DNA of 64,000 nucleotides from Ustilaginoidea virens (lineage: Eukaryota; Ascomycota; Sordariomycetes; Hypocreales; Clavicipitaceae): positions 4,640,001-4,704,000 of the forward strand of contig NC_057319.1 of NCBI RefSeq assembly GCF_000687475.1, given 5' to 3'. Below the pieces are notes generated by a model that was not told the DNA's origin, made no database searches, and saw only the letters and a program-made list of their open reading frames with translations. The stretch's first letter is position 1. Every line of letters starts with the position of its first letter. This document shows positions 11,998-22,776 of the stretch, in pieces. The position numbers and the translations under genes are program-made.

Positions 11998-14900
11998 CTA
12001 TTGATTGCCCGAGTTGCCCGGACCAGGCGTCCGGGGAGAAAAGGCAGGCGAGGTGGGCGAGTAGCTGGGGCTCGTGGGACTTTGTTGGTTCCCAGGGCTT
12101 CTCTGGAAGCTTGGGCTGGTGGGCGAGTACGCCTCCGGTGACGTCGGCGACCACGAGGGAGACGCTGGAGAGTAAGAGGGAGAGGTGGCGCCGGCGCCGT
12201 GCAGGTTGGGCGAGGCCGGGCTGTAGTTGGGGCTGGCCGGCGAGTAGCTGGGCGAGGTGGGCGAGTTGAACTGCGCGGGCGAGGTGGGGGAGTAGTGCCG
12301 GGGAGACGTGGGCGACGTGGGCGAGTAGCTCGGCGACGTCGGGCTGTAGTTTGGGCTGGCAGGGCTGGTGGGCCGCAGCATGGGCGAGGTTGGCGAAAAG
12401 GACGGCGAGGAGGGGCTAAAGGACGGCGACGTGGCGTAGCGCCCGACGCCGCCGTCAAGGAGCGGCGACGACGGCGAGTAGCCGGCGTTGGGCGACGTGG
12501 GGGAGTAGCCGCCCATGGCGGCAAAGGGCGACGTGGGCGACGTGCTAAAGGGGCTGGCGGCCGCCGCGCCGCGCAGGTTGTACGGGCTCATGGAGCCGAT
12601 GCCGCTGCCGAAGCCCGACGGCCCGCCGTACTCGGTGCCGAAGCCGGCGGGCGTCTCGGACCCCGCGCCCTGGATCGGGGAGAAGTTGCCGGCGGCCGGC
12701 GAGCTCATGCTCATGTAGCCCGAGTCGTTGGACATGGGGGACCCCGTGTCGTAGGGCGTCGCCGCCCCTTCGGCCTCGCCCTCCTTGACCGGCATGCCGG
12801 GCATGAGGCCCATGCGCGAGTTGTCCGAGATGACCGTCTCCAGCATCTTGGGGTCGAGGAAGACGTCAAAGTTGCCGGTGCCCATGGGCGCCAGCTGGCC
12901 CAGCATGACGTTTTCCGAGATGCCGCGGCAGTCGTCAAGCTCCCCGGTGGCCGCGGCCTCGAGGAGGATCTCGACCGTCTCCTCGAAGGAGCAGCGCATC
13001 AGGGCCCCCGTGTCGGCGCGGTTGATGCCGTGCCGGGTGACGGCCGAGATGCTGCCCCGGTACGTCATGACGTCGACGAGCAGGGCGATGTGGCGGTGGT
13101 TGACGTAGGAGCCGTCAAAGGCCAGCACGTTGGTCAGCTCCTTGACCAGCGCGGACCGCGCGGCCTCGATGCCAAAGACCTCGACAATCTGCCAGAGGTC
13201 GTTGGTGTAGGTGCGGGTGGGGTCCACGCCGTCGACGGCCAGGACGTCGCGGAGCGCCGAGCCCGACGTGTCCAGGTACCACTGCGTGCACCTGTCGTCG
13301 CCCTTGCGCGCGAGCTCGGACCCGTCCGAGTCGATCACCAGGCGCGTGCCCATGGTCAGAAAGGCCCGCTCGACGCCGGGCACGCCTCGGAGGGTCAGCG
13401 TGTCGAGCAGGTGGGCCTCGAGCCGCTTCAGCATGACGTCGTCCTCGATCCTCTTCTCGTCGTCGTCGTCCTTGTCGTTCTCGGCGCGGATGGTCCGGAT
13501 GCGGATGACCTGCTCGTCCGCGTTGTTGTCGCTGAAGATGACGGCCAGGTCGTTGGGGTACTCCTCCTTGATGCGCTGGGCCACGTCGTCGATCCTGATC
13601 TCCTTGTCGAGGAGCTTCTGCCGGTCGAGGGTGATGCGGAGGAGCCACCGGGACTGCTGGTCCGTCGTGTCCTGGGCGTCGTCGGGGATCAGAAAGTACG
13701 ACTCGACCATGTCGACGTCCTCGGCAATGTTGGTGCCCTGGATGTCCGGGTCGTAGTAGATCTCGGTGACGGACGTGATGGAGCGCAGGTTGGTGTACTC
13801 GACCATGCTCCGCAGCTTCTTGGCCTGCTCCTGCGTGCCCAGGTGCGTGTCGAGGTACACGGCCATGCTGGGCGTCTTGATGTCCTTGGCCAGGTTGAGG
13901 ATCTCCTTGAGCCGGGGCACGCCGAGGGTGACGTTCTTGGACGAGACGCCGGCAAAGTGGAACGTGTTGAGCGTCATCTGCGTGGCGGGCTCGCCGATGG
14001 ACTGCGCGGCGAGGACGCCGACCATCTCGCCGGGGCTGACAAAGGAGCGGTCCCAGCGGTTCTGCAGCTCGCCCAGCACGTGGTCAAAGGCCAGCCTGTT
14101 CAGGCGGTGGACCTTGACAATCTCCTTGAAGGCGAGCCGCGAGCGGATCAGCGCCTTGAACAGGATCGTGGCGTTGGTGTCGGCCTCGACCGAGATGGGG
14201 TCCTGGCCGCGGACAATCTTGATCTCGCCCAGCAGGCTCCGCACCCTGGGGATCACGTCGGTGGGGCGCAGGTTGCTGCGGTCCGTCGCGCGGACGTTGA
14301 AGACGCGCTTGGCGCTCTCGATGATGCGGCCGACGTTGAGGGGCAGCTGCATCATCTCCTCCCCCATCTTGCCGCGGTTGATGGCGCGGACGGTGCGGCG
14401 GTCGTCCAGCAGGGCGTCCCACTCGGCGTCGAGCAGGTCCATCGACTCCTTGTCGCCGGCCAGCTCGTTGCCGTACTCGTAGTCCTTCCTGAACCAGTCC
14501 GGGGGGTTGGCCAGGTCGAGCCGGTACTTGCTCTCGAACGCGGCGTCGGACATCTTGAGGGTGCCCAGCTTCTGCTTCTCGATGCACATGGCGTCCAGGC
14601 CGTCCTCGCCGTAGAGGAACTGGACAATGTCGCCGAGCGAGTTGCGCACCGTCCCGTCGTACCGCGCGCTCAGGTCCTCGAGCGCCTTGACCAGCCGCCG
14701 CTGGATGTAGCCCGTCTCGGCCGTCTTGACGGCCGTGTCGATGAGGCCCTCGCGACCGGCCATGGCGTGGAAGAAGAACTCGGTCGGCGTCAGGCCGCGC
14801 AGGTACGAGTTCTCGACGAAGCCGCGGGCCTCGGGCGAGTAGTCGTCCTTGGTGAAGTGCGGCAGCGTCCGGTATTTGAAGCCAAAGGGGATGCGCTTGC

Positions 14901-17387
14901 CCTCGACAATCTGCTGGCCGACCAGGGCCGTCATCTGGGAGATGTTGATGGACGAGCCCTTGGACCCGGAATCGGCCATGGTGACGGCGTTGTTGGAGTC
15001 CTTGAGGCTGTTCTGCGTCGTCGTGCCGGCCTGGTCGCGCGCCGAGTTGAGCGCCATCGAGACCTTGTTCTCAAACGTCGCCCGGACGTTCATGCCCGGG
15101 AGGGCCTCGAGCTCGTTGGCCGTGGCCTGGGCGGTCAGCCTCGCCACCTCGGCCTTTTGCGTGTCGATGTGGACCTGGACCTTTTCGATGGTCTGCTTGT
15201 CCGGGACGGTGTCGCCGATGCCGATGCTGTGGCCGTTGTTGAGCAGCCAGTACGTGACGACCTGCTGGACGCCGTTGAGGAAGGCCATGGCGCCCTCGGG
15301 GCCCAGCTCGTTGTAGCTCAGGTGCACGATGCCGCCGGCGGCCGAGCCAATGTTCTTCTTCTTCAAGAGGCCGTACAGCAGCTCCCCGCTCTGGATCAGG
15401 AGGCCCGTGTCCTTGAGCGGCATGTCGGCGTTGTCGCCGCCGCCGGCGGACTCGGGGGAGTGCAGGCTGATCTCCTTGGGGATGACCATGCTGAGGAGCT
15501 GCTTCCCGGTCCAGCGAGGGCGCGGCTTCAGGATGGCGGGCTGCGGGATGACGCCGTCCCAGTTGGGGACCCAGAGCATCATGTTCATGACCATGTCCTT
15601 GTCGATGAAGGTGTCCCGCCGGCACAGCTTGTACGCGCCGGCGAGCGAGTCCTGCACGATGCCCATCAGGGGGCCGTTCTTTTGCGGCGACACAATGTTG
15701 TTGGGCACGAGGCACAGCTCCTTGACCTCGGCGCGCGTCTCCTCGCTCTGGGGCACGTGCAGGTTCATCTCGTCTCCGTCAAAGTCGGCGTTGTAGGGCG
15801 ACGTGACCGACAGGTTCAGGCGAAACGTCGAGTACGGCATGACGCGGACGCGGTGGCCCATCATGGACTCCTTGTGCAGCGAGGGCTGCCGGTTGAAGAT
15901 GATGTAGTCGCCGTCCATCAGGTGCCGCTCCACCTTCCAGCCGTACTCGAGCGAGATCTGGGCGGCGCGCCGGTGGTGCCTCAGGTCGATGCGCGTGCCG
16001 TCGGCCCGGATGACGTACTTGGCACCCGGGTGCTCGTTGGGCCCGTTCTCGACCAGCTGGTGCAGCTTGCCAATGTTGTACGGCGTGACGGTTTCGGGGT
16101 ACGTCAGCGTCCTGGCGATGCTGCGCGGCACGCCGACCTCGTGCAGCGACAGGTTCGCGTCGCCCGTGATGACGGTGCGGGCCGAGAAGTCGACCCGCTT
16201 CCCCATCAGGTTGCCCCTCAGCCGGCCTTCCTTGCCCTTTAACCGGGCCCGGATGGCCTTGACGGGACGGCCGCTCTTTTGCAGAGCGCGCGGCTGACCC
16301 GCAATGTCGTTGTCCATGTACGTCGCCACGTGGTACTGGAGCAGCTCCTCGAAATCCCGGGCAATGTGCTGGGGGGAGCCCTCCCGGATCGCCTGCTTCA
16401 CGTTGCCGTTGGCGCGGATGATGTCGCCGAGCTTGTACGTCAAGTCGTCCTCGTTTCGCATGCCGGTGCCCGTGCCGTCCATGGAAATGCTGGGGCGGAC
16501 CGGGGGAGGCGGCACGGGAAGCACCGTGAGGATCATCCACTCCGGGCGGGCGTAATCCGAGTTGAGGCCCATGTGGCGCAGATCCTCCTCGGAAATCCTT
16601 CTCAAGATGCCGTGAGCCATTTCGGGGGTGATGGGCACCGTCTCGCGTCGCTTCGGGCCGTCCTCTTGCGCGACGTCAAACGCGGCCTTGAGCTGCAGAG
16701 CGGCTTGCCGAACCTGCGGCTGCACGTTGCCGCAGCCGCCATGGTTGTTGACCACCGGTTTCATGCCGGGGGCGAAATCCTCATCATTCTTCTCGCTGCG
16801 ATCCTCGTTCTCGCACCTTCGCTTCTTCTTGCAAACCGCCCAAACCCGATTGAAGCGAAGCTTGGCGTCTCGAGTGCTGATGGCTGTAACAAACTCGGGA
16901 TCACTCTGGAAAGGAAAAAAGAAAAAAAAAAAGGAAGAAAAGAGAGAGTCATTTTCGTTAGCCAATCAGTCAAGTCAATGAAAGAAGAGGGATTGCAAAA
17001 AAATCCCATGGAGAATCAGGATAGACCAACAGTATCGGCCAGCACCTTGCTGCAGTTGTGGCAGACAATCTCCAGGATCTTCTTGACCTTCTTGATGAAA
17101 CCAGGATGATACACAGGTTTGGCCAGCTCGATGTGACCAAAGTGGCCAGGACAGTCACTCATGGCCTGCGTACAGGTCTTGCACTTGAAACCACGATCGA
17201 TGGAGCCCAGGAGGGGGTCGTTGAGACCGCCGTCGCGCGGCTTTGTGCGGCTTTCGTCCATCGTCTCGGGGTACAGAATGTGGCAAACGCTCATGTTTTT
17301 GATCTCTTCGGGGGACATTAAGCCAAACTGAATCTCCTCGACCGTTTTGAGCGGAGCGCTCGAGAAGGGAGGGTGGTAATTTGCCAT
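11998..17387 (-). CDS. RPB1: RNA polymerase II largest subunit Rpb1
   Basis: Catalytic subunit of nuclear RNA polymerase II. Two exons on the minus strand: 17031-17387 and 11998-16905, with a 125 bp intron (GTTGGT...CAG) after Lys-Val-Leu-Ala-Asp-Thr. Total 1754 residues, normal for fungi. Seen: the N-terminal zinc clamp CKTC...[10 protein letters not shown] near residue 70-90, the active-site magnesium loop [10 protein letters not shown] near 490, and the bridge/trigger region [18 protein letters not shown] near 1080. A C-terminal domain of Tyr-Ser-Pro-Thr-Ser-Pro-type repeats runs from about 1575 to the end. The CTD is unusually irregular: YSPTSPS heptads alternate with YSPASP, FSPSSP, Gly/Ala-rich spacers and bare SPTSP units, and it ends [13 protein letters not shown]. 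That degenerate CTD is common in filamentous ascomycetes. The very high GC at third positions creates long antisense open frames over this gene. Confidence 0.98.
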
Positions 17388-18294
17388 GGCGGTTGATCGG
17401 ATGACGAAGAGTTTTTATTTTTATTTTTTTCCTTTTCCTTTTTTCCCTTTCAAAGACAAGAGACAGCCCAGAAGTTGGGGTCAATGGAGATGCGGATTCT
17501 GACCGAGGCACGCGGCGAGGCAGTCGCGCGCAGAAAACAACGTTTGCAAGAATGGTCAGGCGAGAAAAAGTCGAGTAAAATGCACAGAAATGTCGGCGAA
17601 ATGCCTGGATCGATGAGAAACTGCTGCTGTAAATGAAGGTCGGATGGCGCTCAAACGCAGCGCTCGCCCTGGCCTACGGCCCAGGAGACGCTCGAGATGT
17701 GGTCCTCCGTCGCCGCCACGTCGAAAAAAAAAAAAAAAAAAGTCGTACAAGTCGTTCAATTTCGTGTCGGAGCGGGAGTCCGTATCTAGGAGCACTTTCG
17801 GACGTGCTTCAGAGCGCCGCGCTCAATGTCCGGCGCGCGTGGTGATGGATTTGAACCGGAAGGCGAAGATTTTTACTCGTCGTGGTTGAGGCGAAAGGGA
17901 AGACGCTGGTCGAGGCGGCTGGCGGCTGGCACAAAGCACGCAGCCAGAGGGCACGGGCACTAAGCCTCTTTGGGCGTTGAAATTGCCCCTGCGCCGAACT
18001 TGTTGCCTGAGGCAACATGGCAGCGTTTGCGTAAGACGCGCAGTGGCCAATCAATCTCTTGGCCGGTGAGTCAAGCTGGTGCACTACGGGAGTTGCTTGG
18101 ACAAGCAACAAAGTTGAACAAACCATCAGAGCAGAGCTGGTGGTTGGCCTATGAATCCTGGCTGCCCATTTTCTCTCAGACAGCGGTTCGCATCCTATGT
18201 CTGGTCTAAAGATATTCTTTAGCCCCGATGAATCGAAATCGCTCAATTTCATCAGGTAGGCGCACGTGACACCCATTCTACAGGTTTCTTGCGG
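17388..18294. other. RPB1 promoter and SWD1 downstream region
   Basis: No gene is supported. RPB1 is transcribed leftward from 17,387, so its promoter lies here; the coding strand next to the ATG is A-rich and purine-rich (about 17,400-17,460). An uninterrupted run of 18 or more A residues lies at about 17,724-17,742. The 3' end of SWD1 closes the interval. Confidence 0.45.
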
Positions 18295-19774
18295 CTATCT
18301 TTTCTTGTGACGCCCCCTTCCAGCAGCCCCCTTCTTCGCAGCCGCCGACTCTGCGGTTCCGTCCACGTCGCTGTGGCCCTCGCCGGGACTCCTGCGGCGC
18401 ATGGTGCCCGTCGACACGGCCACAAACTCGTCCTCGCTGTCGCTCTCGCCCAGGTTGAAGAGAATGGGCAAGCGGAAGGTCTCGGCGTCGTCATCAAACT
18501 CGGACGGGCCCAGCGCGAGAACATCAACGTCCTCATCCTCGGCATCGAGGCGTCGCCGGTGTATTTCCTCTTGCGCGTAAATGTCGAATTCGTCCTCCCG
18601 TTCAATGTACTCGACATTCTCCTCCACCTCGGCAAAGTCCGGGGCCAGCGCCGACCACTTTTGCGGGCTCACCACGGACCATATGTATATTCGACCCGTC
18701 TCTAAGCCACAGGCGGCCAGGAGGGTCCTGGACGGGTGCCACTCGATCACTCCCTGCTCCTCCTTGGGGTCTTTGAGCATGCACACAAGACTGCCGTGGT
18801 TGCGCTCCCACACGTAGAGCTCGTGGTTGTTGTATGTCGACGCGGCGACGTATTCTCCCGTGGCGCTGAACGTGACGTGGTTCCAGGACAGCTTGTTGAC
18901 GACGTCCTGGAACTTGTGCTCCAGCGGCAGCTGTATCGTGTCCAGATCCAGGTCGTCGACGGACAGGTTGGGCACGCGAAACGTGCGGATGATGCGATCT
19001 TGCGAGTTGACGAGCAGCTCCCGCCCGGATGCCGTGATTCGCAACGTGGTTATGATTCCGGAGCAAATCTTCTCCGAGTATATGATTTCGAGTGTTTTGG
19101 CGTCGATGATGTTGATCTTGCCCTTGCTGGTGCCGGCGATGATGTGGTCGCCGGTGCAGGTCCAGATGGCCGACGTCGTCTTCTCCTTGGCGTCTTCCTT
19201 TGCCTGCTTTTCTTTCAAGGCCGCATCGGCGTCGGCGCCGGCGCCAGGTCGCTTGGGGACCGAGGGTAGCATGTGTTTGACGTCGACGGGTTCGCCCATG
19301 TCGACCAAGACTGGTTGCTCGTCAAAGAGAGACGCGACAAACTGAAAACTGCAAAAGGGAGGAGGGTCAGCCCAACAAAAAAACCAACAAGACTCCATCA
19401 GGAAATGCGACGTACTGGTTCCATGGATGCAGCTCAGCCATGTACGCTGGCGCTCGAAAGCGCACCTCGCGCAGCCTCTTGCCATCCTCCAGGTCCCACA
19501 GGATGGCTTTCCAACCTTGGCAGGTCGAGAGCAGATATCGGCCACACCTTGACCAGCTCAGAAAGGTAATGTTTTTGCTGTGGCCCCTCAGCTTCCTGGC
19601 TACCCCCATGGTCTCCAGGTCCCACACAGCGATGGCGCCGTCGACCCGGCCAGAGGCCAGGTAGTCGCCTTTACGGTTGAACCGCAGCACCGTGGCATGG
19701 CCAGATCGAATCGTGTTTGTGATGCTTTGAGGGTAGTCCTGCAGCAGGTAGTCGTCAGACAGCAACAGGTTCAT
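18295..19774 (-). CDS. SWD1: COMPASS subunit Swd1 / RbBP5-like WD40 protein
   Basis: A WD40 scaffold subunit of the Set1/COMPASS histone H3 Lys4 methyltransferase complex, acting in the nucleus. Exons on the minus strand are 19416-19774 and 18295-19348, with a 67 bp GT-AG intron that splits the His codon of HPWNH. The product is 470 residues. The start at MNLLLSDDYLLQDYP matches the usual Swd1 N-terminus; an upstream in-frame extension is not needed. Seen: ITNTIRSGHATVLRFNRKG, the WD blade SGRVDGAIAVWDLETMG, LSWSRCGRYLLS and GWKAILWDL, then blades GTSKGKINIID and ECHELYVWE-like NNHELYVWER. The C-terminal third is acidic (EDEDVDVLALG, GESDSEDEF) and ends in a basic tail (GRGRHKKR), as in other Swd1 proteins. 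It is divergent from THG1 across a 464 bp shared upstream region. Confidence 0.95.
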
Positions 19775-20238
19775 GGCCGCGACGTTGGGTGCCCAATCGG
19801 TGCGTTGCGACAAGTCGTCAGCAATGTCCGAATCACATTTGACGGGAAACAAATGGATGGCGCAGGATCAATGCATGGTCCCACCATGGCTGCGCGATCG
19901 TGAAATAATTTTGGCTCAAATGTTGCATGTCAGAGGGAGCCGAGAAGCTTGCTGCTATGCTGCCGCCGCCGCCGCCGCCAACGCCAAGTGGCGCCTTTTC
20001 AAGGGTCTGGTGCAAGAAGTGATGGGGCCCATTTGAAGTCTGCTGCCTGGGTGGCTTGGCACCTGCCGGAATACTCCGCTGGACAACAGGACAGTGGGGA
20101 ACACCACGGTGTGGTTGGGGGGGCGTCGAGGTACGTATTCAACGCAACTTCTCCATCTCCAATGCCGTTGAAACCTTCCATCAAAGACCACATGGCCTGC
20201 AACTTTTGCATCCACTGGCAATCGTTGAGCGTGCCGCC
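19775..20238. promoter_or_regulatory. Divergent promoter region between SWD1 and THG1
   Basis: A 464 bp interval between the start codons of the leftward SWD1 and rightward THG1, so both promoters must lie here. It includes a GCC trinucleotide run (about 19,964-19,982). No clear TATA box is seen, consistent with housekeeping genes. Confidence 0.5.
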
Positions 20239-21658
20239 ATGGCAAACTCCAAGTATGGCTGCTATCGAGATCCCGCCTCCCCGGGACAAGAGAGGAGAAG
20301 CCTCGATCAGAGCTTCGGGGCTGATGCATGCATGATTCAGGTTCGAGTATGTTCGGAATTTCGAGCAGGCAGATTCTTTGCTCCCAAACACCTGGATAGT
20401 TGTCCGCATCGACGGGCGGGCCTTTACAAAGTAAGAGGCGCAACTACACACACACACACACAGCAGGCTCTGTCGACCTGCTCATGCAGTTATCCCTAGG
20501 ATGTGCGCCAAGTACCGTTTCCAGAAACCCAACGATCGCCGGGCGCTGGATCTAATGAACACGGCCGCCAAAGCTGTGGTCACTGAGCTTTCCGATACGA
20601 TTATCGCATACGGCGTGAGCGATGAATATAGGTGGGTTTTTCCTTTGCTTTGCCCTCCCTTTGCTTGCCTTTTTGTCTTATTTTCTTGCTTCAGATTCGG
20701 GTCTGCTAACCTGTTGCTGGTGCAGTTTTGTGTTCCATAAATCGAGCAATTTGTTTGAGCGGCGGGCGAGGTGAGTGACGGGGCCGACATTGGTGACGCT
20801 GGCCGTTGCAAGGTTTTAACCCGCACCGCAGCAAGCTCGTCAGCACCGTGGTGTCGACATTTACGGCCAACTATGTTTACTCGTGGTCGACGTACTTTCC
20901 AGATGCGCCGCTTTCGCCCCCTCTGCCGACGTTTGATGGCCGGGCCGTGTGCTATCCAACCGTGCAGAACCTGCGAGACTACCTGAGCTGGCGGCAGGTG
21001 GACTGTAAGTTGAGGCTTGTTCACATGTCGGATGTCGACTGGCCTTTTGGAGCCGAGGCGGCTAATGGATTTAGGCCATATAAACAACCTGTATAACACA
21101 ACTTTTTGGTCGCTTATCCAGCTTGGAGGGCTTGATAATAAGGATGCGGAGCGGACGCTTGCCGTACGTCTCGGGCGCCGCTCGCCACGCGACCCCCTTA
21201 CTGTTTGTTGTCTGTTTGTTTGTTCCCACTCTGACAAGCCGCTAGGGAAGCCTGGCAGCCGACAAGAACGAGATTTTGTTTTCAAGATTCCACATCAACT
21301 ACAACAATGAGCCCGAGATTTACAAGAAAGGAAGCGTCGTTTTCCGACATGTGGGACTAGCCCATGCGTTTGTTTTTCCCGTTCTGTTTGGGCGCCTTTT
21401 GTGGCTAACAAGCCACCACCACACCCACAGTACGAGCTCGTCGATCCCAACGGCCACACGGTGGACACGGACACGGACGCGGACGGGCTGGCGGAGCCCA
21501 TACAGCAGCAGTCCAAGAGTCGAGCGGAAAAGGACAGGAAGAAGAGGGCCAAGGCCAGAGTGGTGGTCGAGCACATGGACATGATCAAGGACGATTTCTG
21601 GGACAGGCGGCCGTGGATCCTGTCCAACAAGCCCGGCAAGGTGCCCAAAGAGGCGTGA
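20239..21658 (+). CDS. THG1: tRNA(His) guanylyltransferase Thg1
   Basis: Adds the essential G-1 to the 5' end of tRNA(His) by 3'-5' nucleotide addition. I reconstruct eight exons: 20239-20252, 20341-20430, 20500-20631, 20726-20770, 20832-21004, 21075-21163, 21246-21350 and 21431-21658. All introns are GT-AG in consistent phase, giving 291 residues. The first exon encodes only MANS plus part of the next Lys. Seen: the metal-binding RIDGRAF motif near residue 30, SDEYSFVFHKS near 75-85, [19 protein letters not shown], the [12 protein letters not shown] core, [13 protein letters not shown], and the C-terminal [20 protein letters not shown] and [10 protein letters not shown]. His replaces the usual Asp/Gly in FRHYELV and Phe-His-Ile replaces a more usual Gly-Ile, both at exon edges or tolerated positions. 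Intron 2 contains a short CA run. The eight-exon structure is fragmented for a 291-residue fungal protein. Confidence 0.95.
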
Positions 21659-21803
21659 GACGAAGCACGAGACGAAGCACGAGACGAAGCAAGAGGCAAA
21701 GCATGAGACGAAGCACGAGACGAAGCACGAGACGAAGCACGAGACGAAGCATGAGGCAAAGCATGAGACGAAGCATGAGGCAAAGCATGAGGCAAAGCAT
21801 GAG
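21655..21803 (+). repeat. 12-bp minisatellite at the THG1 stop codon
   Basis: About twelve tandem copies of a 12-base unit (CGAAGCACGAGA and variants with CAAAGCATGAGG) begin at the THG1 stop codon; the TGA is itself in the first, incomplete unit. Unit variants differ mainly at C/T and G/A positions. A 10-base unit (CAGACACCAG) then repeats about four to five times at 21,813-21,855. Confidence 0.9.
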
Positions 21804-22776
21804 GCCTGGAGGCAGACACCAGCAGACACCAGCAGACACCAGCAGACACCAGGCAGAAACGGGCAGGCGAGGACAACCAGACACCTCGACGGAGGGCAAA
21901 GAGCGGCCTTGGCACCGGCATTCGCCGGAAGGGAAGAGTGCATGTTGCACGTTTGCGAGCGGGGCGGGATTGTCACAAGCCGCATGTCGCCGCAATGTGA
22001 CAGGCAAAGGGGGCAAAGGGAGGGTGATGAGCAAGCGGATAAGTGCTTCTCCGTACAGTAGGGCCACAGTACCTGCGATGAAGACGGCGTATTGGCCAGG
22101 TTACGCCTCGCGATTACTAGGGGTGCTGACTGGAGAGTGGCGGCGGGCATCATTGCTCACTGCTACGTACAAATTTAGGACAATTTAGTTGCCTTGGGTC
22201 TGGTAGGCTGCGGACGGTCTCGCACTGCGCGCGATGTAACGGGATAGTCAGCGTCGCCAACCTCAGCCGCCGATCCGGGCGAGCCAAGGGCCGCTCCTTC
22301 AGCGACTAGGGGGCGCCAGCTGCAGCTGCTGTTGGACCAAATCCGAGCCGCGGGCCCGCGAGGACCCCAGCATGACCATAAAATCCGCCCCCACCCCGCC
22401 TGCGACACGCTCTAGTTTTGCTTACTGAGCAGGGCAGGTGAGCAAGCTTGATGTTGAAGCCTGCTAGAAGCCTGCTAGCTCCAGTCGAAAGCCAGCCAGT
22501 CGAATCCAGCCAGTCAGACAGTCAGCCAGTCAGACAGTCAGCCAGTCAGACAGCCAGCCGTTCGCCGTTTACCGTTTACCGTTTTACCGTTCACCAGTCA
22601 TCGTTCACCTTTCACCTTTCACCATTCACTTACTTCCCCCCATTCACCCCCCATTGGCAGCCAGGCATCTTGTCCTGCACATCATCGTCAACCTTTTCAT
22701 CCGTCAAAACCACAGACAGCCCCTATTCGCGAGACGCCAGTCCAGGGCATCGCCAGTCAGCTATTAGGCAGACCAC
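21804..22776. other. Intergenic region with short tandem repeats, upstream of the Zn2Cys6 gene
   Basis: No gene is supported. It has a CAGACACCAG repeat (21,813-21,855), a run of CAGTCAGACAGT-type units (about 22,495-22,558) and TTCACC repeats (about 22,590-22,630). The C-rich, pyrimidine-rich sequence before 22,777 is probably the leader of the downstream regulator. Confidence 0.5.

Noticed and set aside
12199..16242. 1347-codon open frame on the plus strand opposite RPB1
   Set aside because: It is a codon-bias shadow: very high GC at third positions of RPB1 removes stops from one antisense frame. The sequence is Val/Asp/Arg/Ala-biased with no motif.
17838..17880. tRNA-like T-loop (GGTTCAAATCC on the minus strand)
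   Set aside because: The flanking bases do not pair into a T stem and no acceptor or anticodon arm can be formed.
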